A stretch of 39,283 nt of DNA from Pseudomonas chlororaphis (GTDB lineage Bacteria; Pseudomonadota; Gammaproteobacteria; Pseudomonadales; Pseudomonadaceae): the NCBI RefSeq assembly GCF_000783395.1, contig NZ_JSFK01000052.1, positions 1 through 39,283 on the forward strand. The letters run 5' to 3'. Shown in pieces: positions 35,227 through 39,283 of the stretch (the first letter of the stretch is position 1; every line of letters starts with the position of its first letter). The position numbers and the translations under genes were made by a program. The notes below the pieces were generated by a model. That model ran no database searches, had not been told where the DNA came from, and worked only from the letters and a program-made list of their open reading frames with translations.

Positions 35227-35530
35227 CCCCGGTAAGAGCGGGCGACTCAAACATGCCTTGGCGTGTGTCCCGCTCTAATCGATCCCAGACCCGTCATCGA
35301 TACCAGCGGCCACCGAGTGGATCGCGTCCCTCCTGCGCTCTCGACTTGTTTCGAACTCGAGAGCCTATCGACATTGAAATCCCCGCAAAACAATTGAACT
35401 GAGGTTCAGTCTTTCGCCCCTGAATCCGATGCCGACGGTGTTCTTCACAAAACAAGAACAATTTATTATTGCCATTCGATAATTTAACATCGAGAATTAG
35501 TCATTCCCAATGACACCGCAAGGATTTTTC
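35227..35530. other. Gene-free region with two inverted repeats
   Basis: It holds AGAGCGGG...CCCGCTCT (35235-35276), whose interior also pairs (ACATGCC with GGCGTGT), and GCTCTCGA...TCGAGAGC (35337-35364) with GTT/AAC inside. Neither has a T-run. The first may end nitroreductase transcription. The rest is AT-richer toward 35530 and should contain the promoter of the DUF2975-HTH pair. Confidence 0.55.
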
Positions 35531-36136
35531 ATGAGTACTCGTAACAACGGATTGGCACTGCAGCGCATGCATTGGGTCGGACTACTGGCAGCGATTCTTG
35601 TCTGGGTTTTGGGGGTGACCGAGGTCGGTGGCAACGCTTCGATCTGGTTCTTCAAAACGGATGAAATGCTCGCGGCGCTGCTCTACGCTTTCGCCGAAAA
35701 CTCGCCGCAATTGCTTGACCCGTTTGTCGAAGGTGCGCTGCTTGCCCCTGACACATGGCTCTCGCCACTGGTCACTGCGCTGCTCGTCGTTCTGGATTTC
35801 CTGCCCGTCCTGCTTTCAACCTACGTGCTCTGGCTGACAGGGCTGTTTTTCCTGCGCTTGTCCCGCGGCGAAACCTGGACCGAGCGCAACATCAAGGTGC
35901 TATGGCGAGTGGGAATTCTGTGCATCATTTCTCCGGCCGCCTACCCGCTGGTAGAGACCTTGCAAGGTTTGGCCCTGTCTATTGATCTGCCGCCAGGGGA
36001 TCGTATTTTTCAGTTCTCGGTCGGCCTGTCTTCCACTTCTGCCTACGAGATTGTCAAAGGCGTATTGCTCTGTTTGTTTTCAATTATCATGCGCGATGCA
36101 AAAGTACTCAGCGATGAGCAAAGCCAATACATATAG
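35531..36136 (+). CDS. DUF2975-like membrane protein
   Basis: The 201-residue protein has about four membrane helices (roughly 14-35, 80-105, 125-145, 172-190) with a hydrophilic loop (ASIWFFKTDEM...) between the first two and RLSRGETWTERNIKVLWRVG before the third. ATG at 35531 has AAGGA 7 bases upstream. The small HTH gene follows 9 bp later. The DUF2975 plus YozG-type HTH arrangement is a recurrent two-gene unit in many bacteria; its function is not known to me. Confidence 0.8.
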   Translation: MSTRNNGLALQRMHWVGLLAAILVWVLGVTEVGGNASIWFFKTDEMLAALLYAFAENSPQLLDPFVEGALLAPDTWLSPLVTALLVVLDFLPVLLSTYVLWLTGLFFLRLSRGETWTERNIKVLWRVGILCIISPAAYPLVETLQGLALSIDLPPGDRIFQFSVGLSSTSAYEIVKGVLLCLFSIIMRDAKVLSDEQSQYI

Positions 36137-36145
36137 AACAATACA

Positions 36146-36352
36146 ATGACCATTATCGTCCGCCTTGACGTTGTCATGGCCACGCAAAAAATTCGCTCGA
36201 AAGAGTTGGCCAGCCTGCTGGGCATTACCGAGGCCAACCTGTCATTACTGAAAAATGGCAAGGTCAAGGGCGTAAAAATGGCCACCCTGGACAAGCTCTG
36301 CGCAGCACTCGATTGCCAGCCAGGCGATTTGCTGGAATTCCAGAAGGACTGA
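36146..36352 (+). CDS. Small Cro/C1-type HTH regulator (YozG-like)
   Basis: The 68-residue protein is essentially one helix-turn-helix domain: MTIIVRLDVVMATQKIRSKE, then LASLLGITEANLSLLKNGKVKG and KLCAALDCQPGDLLEF. This is the HTH_26/YozG pattern, including the short beta strand before the HTH. ATG at 36146 gives that strand; an inner ATG at 36176 would lose it. It is coupled to the DUF2975 gene and probably regulates that pair. Confidence 0.9.
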   Translation: MTIIVRLDVVMATQKIRSKELASLLGITEANLSLLKNGKVKGVKMATLDKLCAALDCQPGDLLEFQKD

Positions 36353-36437
36353 GCCTTGCGCATCCGCGCGCATTAATTGTCGCCAGTCCACAGCGTTTAA
36401 CTCTTATTCAATCCTTAGTTTATAAGGCGGCTTTGTC

Positions 36438-37109
36438 ATGACCCGGTTTTTATTCTGCGCGCTGTTTTTCCTGACAGCGTTGATCAGCGGCTGCGCCACG
36501 CAAATGGACGTAGCGCTAAATGCCACACCTGATCCGGATTATCATTTTGATCGAAAGGCGACTGTACTGGTGACGTCTGTAGGCGGCAGTGACGAAAACG
36601 CGCTGAATGCCCGTTACTATCTTCGCGACATGGTTAATGCGCTGAAAGACAGGGGCTTCCAAGAGGTTTATACCGACGCCAGTCTGCCGAAGAACCACGC
36701 GCCAATAAAAATGACCGTCAGCCTCGATGTCGGCAGCCGACAGGTGACTTACCGTTATACCGCCACCGAGTATGGGCAAGTGCCGACCAGTACCTCTACC
36801 GTGTGCAAGACCAGCAAGAAAAAAGACGATCGGCTGACGTGTACGAGTAAACCGAACACGAGTTACGGCCCGGTAGGTACTTCGGAGCGAACCGGCTACA
36901 CCACCCTCAGCACCTTCGTTGCCACTGCCCGCGATGAAGTCAGTAAGCGCCCGGTCTACCTGCTCCGCGCTTCGTCCTATAACGAAGACTGCCAATCCTC
37001 CAAGGTTGAAGACTTTCTAGTTGAGCAAGGCTTACAGAACCTGAACTTCGAGGACCGTGTGCAACGCAACTACACCGTCACGATGCCCGAGGGTTACCGC
37101 TGCAAATAG
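36438..37109 (+). CDS. Putative outer-membrane lipoprotein, function unknown
   Basis: The 223-residue protein has a type II signal peptide ending LISGC, with the lipidated Cys19. The next residue is Ala, not Asp, so Lol sorting to the outer membrane is expected. The mature part alternates beta-strand-like stretches (KATVLVTSVGG, IKMTVSLDVGSRQVTYRYT) and contains a Ser/Thr/Lys-rich loop (TSTVCKTSKKKDDRLTC). Two to four Cys residues could pair. It is weakly reminiscent of DUF4136 lipoproteins, but I cannot assign it. It converges with the PBP2 gene. Confidence 0.8.
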   Translation: MTRFLFCALFFLTALISGCATQMDVALNATPDPDYHFDRKATVLVTSVGGSDENALNARYYLRDMVNALKDRGFQEVYTDASLPKNHAPIKMTVSLDVGSRQVTYRYTATEYGQVPTSTSTVCKTSKKKDDRLTCTSKPNTSYGPVGTSERTGYTTLSTFVATARDEVSKRPVYLLRASSYNEDCQSSKVEDFLVEQGLQNLNFEDRVQRNYTVTMPEGYRCK

Positions 37110-37127
37110 GCACGCGAGTGCAGCCCA

Positions 37128-37159
37128 CAGCCTCGGCTCAACCAGCAGAGCCGAGGCTG
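37128..37159. terminator. Bidirectional hairpin between the lipoprotein and PBP2 genes
   Basis: CAGCCTCGGCTC and GAGCCGAGGCTG form a 12-bp perfect GC-rich stem with an 8-base loop in the convergent gap. No T-run is present on either side. Confidence 0.6.
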
Positions 37160-37166
37160 CGAACCG

Positions 37167-39059
37167 TTAGACGTGCGGGTCTCCAGGCGCCTTGGTCGGC
37201 GCCGCGTATTGCGGCTTGAGATGGCCGTCCTGATCAAGTAACCAGGCGTCCATGATCTGCCGCACCACAGGGCCGGCAACACGACCACCGGCCTCACCGT
37301 TCTCGATCATCACCGAAATCGCAATCTTCGGATGCTCGGCCGGCGCGAAGCCAACGAACAGGGCGTTATCGCGGTGGCGCTCGAGGGTTTTCTCGCGGTT
37401 GTAGCGTTCGCCTTGCTTGATCGCCACCACTTGCGCCGTACCACTTTTGCCAGCGATACGGTATTGCGCACCGGCCGCGGCCGCACGAGCGATGCCTCGG
37501 GCATCGTGCATCACCATCTGCATGCCGTGGTTGACCTGCTCCCAGTCACGCGGATCCTTGAGCAGAATGTTCGGCATAGGATGCTCATCGACCGGCGCGA
37601 CGCCGTCGACGGTCTTGGCCAGGTGCGGCCGGTTCCATACACCTTTGTTGGCAATCAATGCCGTGGCCTGAGCCAGTTGTAGCGGCGTGACCTGCATGTA
37701 GCCTTGGCCGATACCAAGGATGACCGTTTCGCCCGGGAACCAGGCTTGACGACGGGTCGCGCGTTTCCACGCTTGCGATGGCATCAGGCCGGGCGACTCT
37801 TCAAACATGTCCAGCGAGACCTTCTCGCCGAGGCCGAACATCGCCATGTAATCGTGCAGACGATCGATACCGAGTTTGTGCGCCAGGTCGTAGAAGTAGG
37901 TGTCGTTGGAACGCATGATCGCCGCGTCCATGTCCACCCAGCCGTCGCCGCTGTGGTTCCAGTTGCGGTACTTGTGATCGAAGTCCGGGAGCTGGTAATA
38001 ACCAGGGTCGAAGACGCGGGTTTGCGGCGTCACCACACCGGCATCGAGGCCGGCGATGGCCACTTCTGGCTTGATTGTCGACCCCGGTGCGTAGAGACCG
38101 CGCAGTACACGGTTGAACAGCGGCCGGTCGATCGAATCTCGCAGTGCCGAATATTCCTTGGAGCTGATACCGGTGACGAAGAGATTTGGATCGAAGCTGG
38201 GATTGCTGACCATGGCCAACACTTCACCAGTCGACGGATCGAGCGCTACCACTGAACCACGACGATCGCCAAGCGCGGCTTCGGCAGCTTCCTGCAGCTT
38301 GATGTCGAGGCTCAGGACGATGTTCTGGCCGGGGACCGGGTCGGTGTGTTTCAAAACACGGAGTACTCGACCTTGAGCGTTGGTTTCCACTTCTTCGTAA
38401 CCGACGTGGCCGTGTAACTGTGCTTCGTAGAAACGCTCGATACCGGTTTTGCCAATGGATTGGGTACCGCGATATTCGACCGAGTCGAGGGTCTTGGATT
38501 CTTTTTCGTTGATCCGGCCGACGTAACCGATCGAGTGGGCGAAGTGCGCGCCAAGTGGGTAATGGCGGACGAACTGCGGCTCGACATCCAGGCCCGGAAG
38601 GCGGAACTCGTTCACGGCCAATACGGCAATTTGCTCTTCTGTCAGCTCATAGAACAGCGTCACCGGCGTAAACGGATGGCGGGACTGCTTCATGGCTTTA
38701 TCGAAGACGGTGCGATCTTCTGCGGGCAGGTGCAGGAGATTGATGACTTCGTCCAGTTCCTGATTGACGTCGGTCGCGCGTTCGCGGGTGATGGTCAGGT
38801 TGAAACTGGGGCGGTTATCGGCGAGCAACACGCCATTGCGGTCGTAGATCAAACCGCGTGTCGGCGGGATCGGCAAGACGTGGACGCGATTGTTTTCGGA
38901 GATGGTCGAGTGGTAGTCGAATTCCACCACTTGCAGGATGTACAGGCGCACAACCAAGGCGCAGCTGACGGCGAAGACGAACATGGCGCAGGCGATCAAC
39001 CGTTTGTTGACCAGGCGCGTCTCTTTTTCGTGATCCTTGATCGGGATGGGTTCAGGCAT
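37167..39059 (-). CDS. mrdA: Penicillin-binding protein 2 (class B transpeptidase)
   Basis: PBP2 cross-links peptidoglycan during cell elongation with RodA. The 630-residue protein has one N-terminal membrane anchor (about 20-43), the pedestal motif TRGLIYDRNG, and a transpeptidase domain with Ser327-T-I-Lys330, Ser384-Asn385-Asp386 and Lys538-Ser-Gly-Thr. All catalytic motifs are intact. MPEPIPIKDHEKE at 39059 matches the PBP2 start; the frame to 39242 is leader. It is very similar to P. aeruginosa PBP2 (PA4003), yet rodA and rlmH are absent here, so it may be a second paralogue and mrdA may be the wrong label. Confidence 0.9.
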   Translation of the reverse strand: MPEPIPIKDHEKETRLVNKRLIACAMFVFAVSCALVVRLYILQVVEFDYHSTISENNRVHVLPIPPTRGLIYDRNGVLLADNRPSFNLTITRERATDVNQELDEVINLLHLPAEDRTVFDKAMKQSRHPFTPVTLFYELTEEQIAVLAVNEFRLPGLDVEPQFVRHYPLGAHFAHSIGYVGRINEKESKTLDSVEYRGTQSIGKTGIERFYEAQLHGHVGYEEVETNAQGRVLRVLKHTDPVPGQNIVLSLDIKLQEAAEAALGDRRGSVVALDPSTGEVLAMVSNPSFDPNLFVTGISSKEYSALRDSIDRPLFNRVLRGLYAPGSTIKPEVAIAGLDAGVVTPQTRVFDPGYYQLPDFDHKYRNWNHSGDGWVDMDAAIMRSNDTYFYDLAHKLGIDRLHDYMAMFGLGEKVSLDMFEESPGLMPSQAWKRATRRQAWFPGETVILGIGQGYMQVTPLQLAQATALIANKGVWNRPHLAKTVDGVAPVDEHPMPNILLKDPRDWEQVNHGMQMVMHDARGIARAAAAGAQYRIAGKSGTAQVVAIKQGERYNREKTLERHRDNALFVGFAPAEHPKIAISVMIENGEAGGRVAGPVVRQIMDAWLLDQDGHLKPQYAAPTKAPGDPHV

Positions 39060-39234
39060 TTCTACAGCAACTCTTTGACATAAATGAGTGCCGATCCGTG
39101 GGCATGACATCAGTCCGTTAAAAAACGAGCTGCACCATACCAAAAACTGCCCGGTCATTTCAGAAGGATTTCCCCCAATGGCCGTTTCTTGCGACGGCTG
39201 GGACAGCGTTGTCTCGCGAAAACTTTCCTGCGGG

Positions 39235-39272
39235 CAAAACAAAACCCCAACTGCTTTCGCAGTTGGGGTTTC
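39235..39272 (-). terminator. Intrinsic terminator for a minus-strand gene beyond the window
   Basis: AAACCCCAACTGC and GCAGTTGGGGTTT form a 13-bp stem with loop TTTC. On the minus strand it is followed by TTTTGTTTTG. It stops transcription from the right just before the PBP2 promoter region. Confidence 0.88.
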
Positions 39273-39283
39273 GGAATTTAATC

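Overview
The window is high-GC gammaproteobacterial chromosome, most likely from the Pseudomonas fluorescens group. The case rests on three things. The block nagZ-psrA-lexA-sulA-(two small conserved genes)-topA-DUF1653-fadA-fadB-(small gene)-usp-uup-slt follows the gene order I recall for PAO1 PA3004-PA3020. tusA-rlmM-acnA also matches a Pseudomonas cluster. The REP sequences scattered between genes are of the P. fluorescens type (GTGGGAGCGAGC...). I see no tRNA, rRNA, insertion sequence, prophage or CRISPR array.

Layout. 1-4454 (minus): a SNF2-type helicase cut by the window edge, a methylthioinosine/methylthioadenosine phosphorylase and nagZ form a tightly packed operon. 4613-6642: the fatty-acid-responsive regulator psrA (minus) diverges from the SOS operon lexA-sulA (plus). 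Both promoters are readable, with two PsrA palindromes on psrA and two LexA boxes on lexA. 6737-14177 (minus): two small conserved proteins, topA with a clear sigma70 promoter, a DUF1653 protein, and fadBA for beta-oxidation, a known PsrA target. 14178-14695 has no gene but ends in a plus-strand terminator that no CDS explains, so a small RNA is possible. 14696-19926: a small membrane protein, a universal stress protein, the ABC-F ATPase uup and the lytic transglycosylase slt. 20007-22877 (minus): a Fic-domain protein and an MsbA-like ABC exporter. 23135-30801: a 59-residue conserved protein, pdxB, a MATE efflux pump, tusA, rlmM and acnA.

31091-39059 is the more accessory-looking part. It holds an APH(6)-type kinase overlapping an SRPBCC protein, an ADP-ribosylglycohydrolase, an LprI-like secreted protein, a MerR regulator divergent from a nitroreductase across a 19-bp-spacer promoter, a DUF2975 membrane protein with its small HTH partner, an unassigned lipoprotein, and a PBP2 with no rodA beside it.

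Functional links: psrA and fadBA connect fatty-acid sensing with beta-oxidation. NagZ, Slt and PBP2 all act on peptidoglycan. LexA, SulA, TopA and the helicase belong to DNA maintenance. Nine REP copies lie in five intergenic spaces, four of them between convergent genes. Nothing here is a convincing wholly new system. The best leads are the unexplained terminator/sRNA candidate, the REPIN with stem-preserving base changes, the repeat-bearing Fic protein, the extra PBP2, and the small overlapping ORF before nagZ. Locus numbers and family names come from memory and were not searched.
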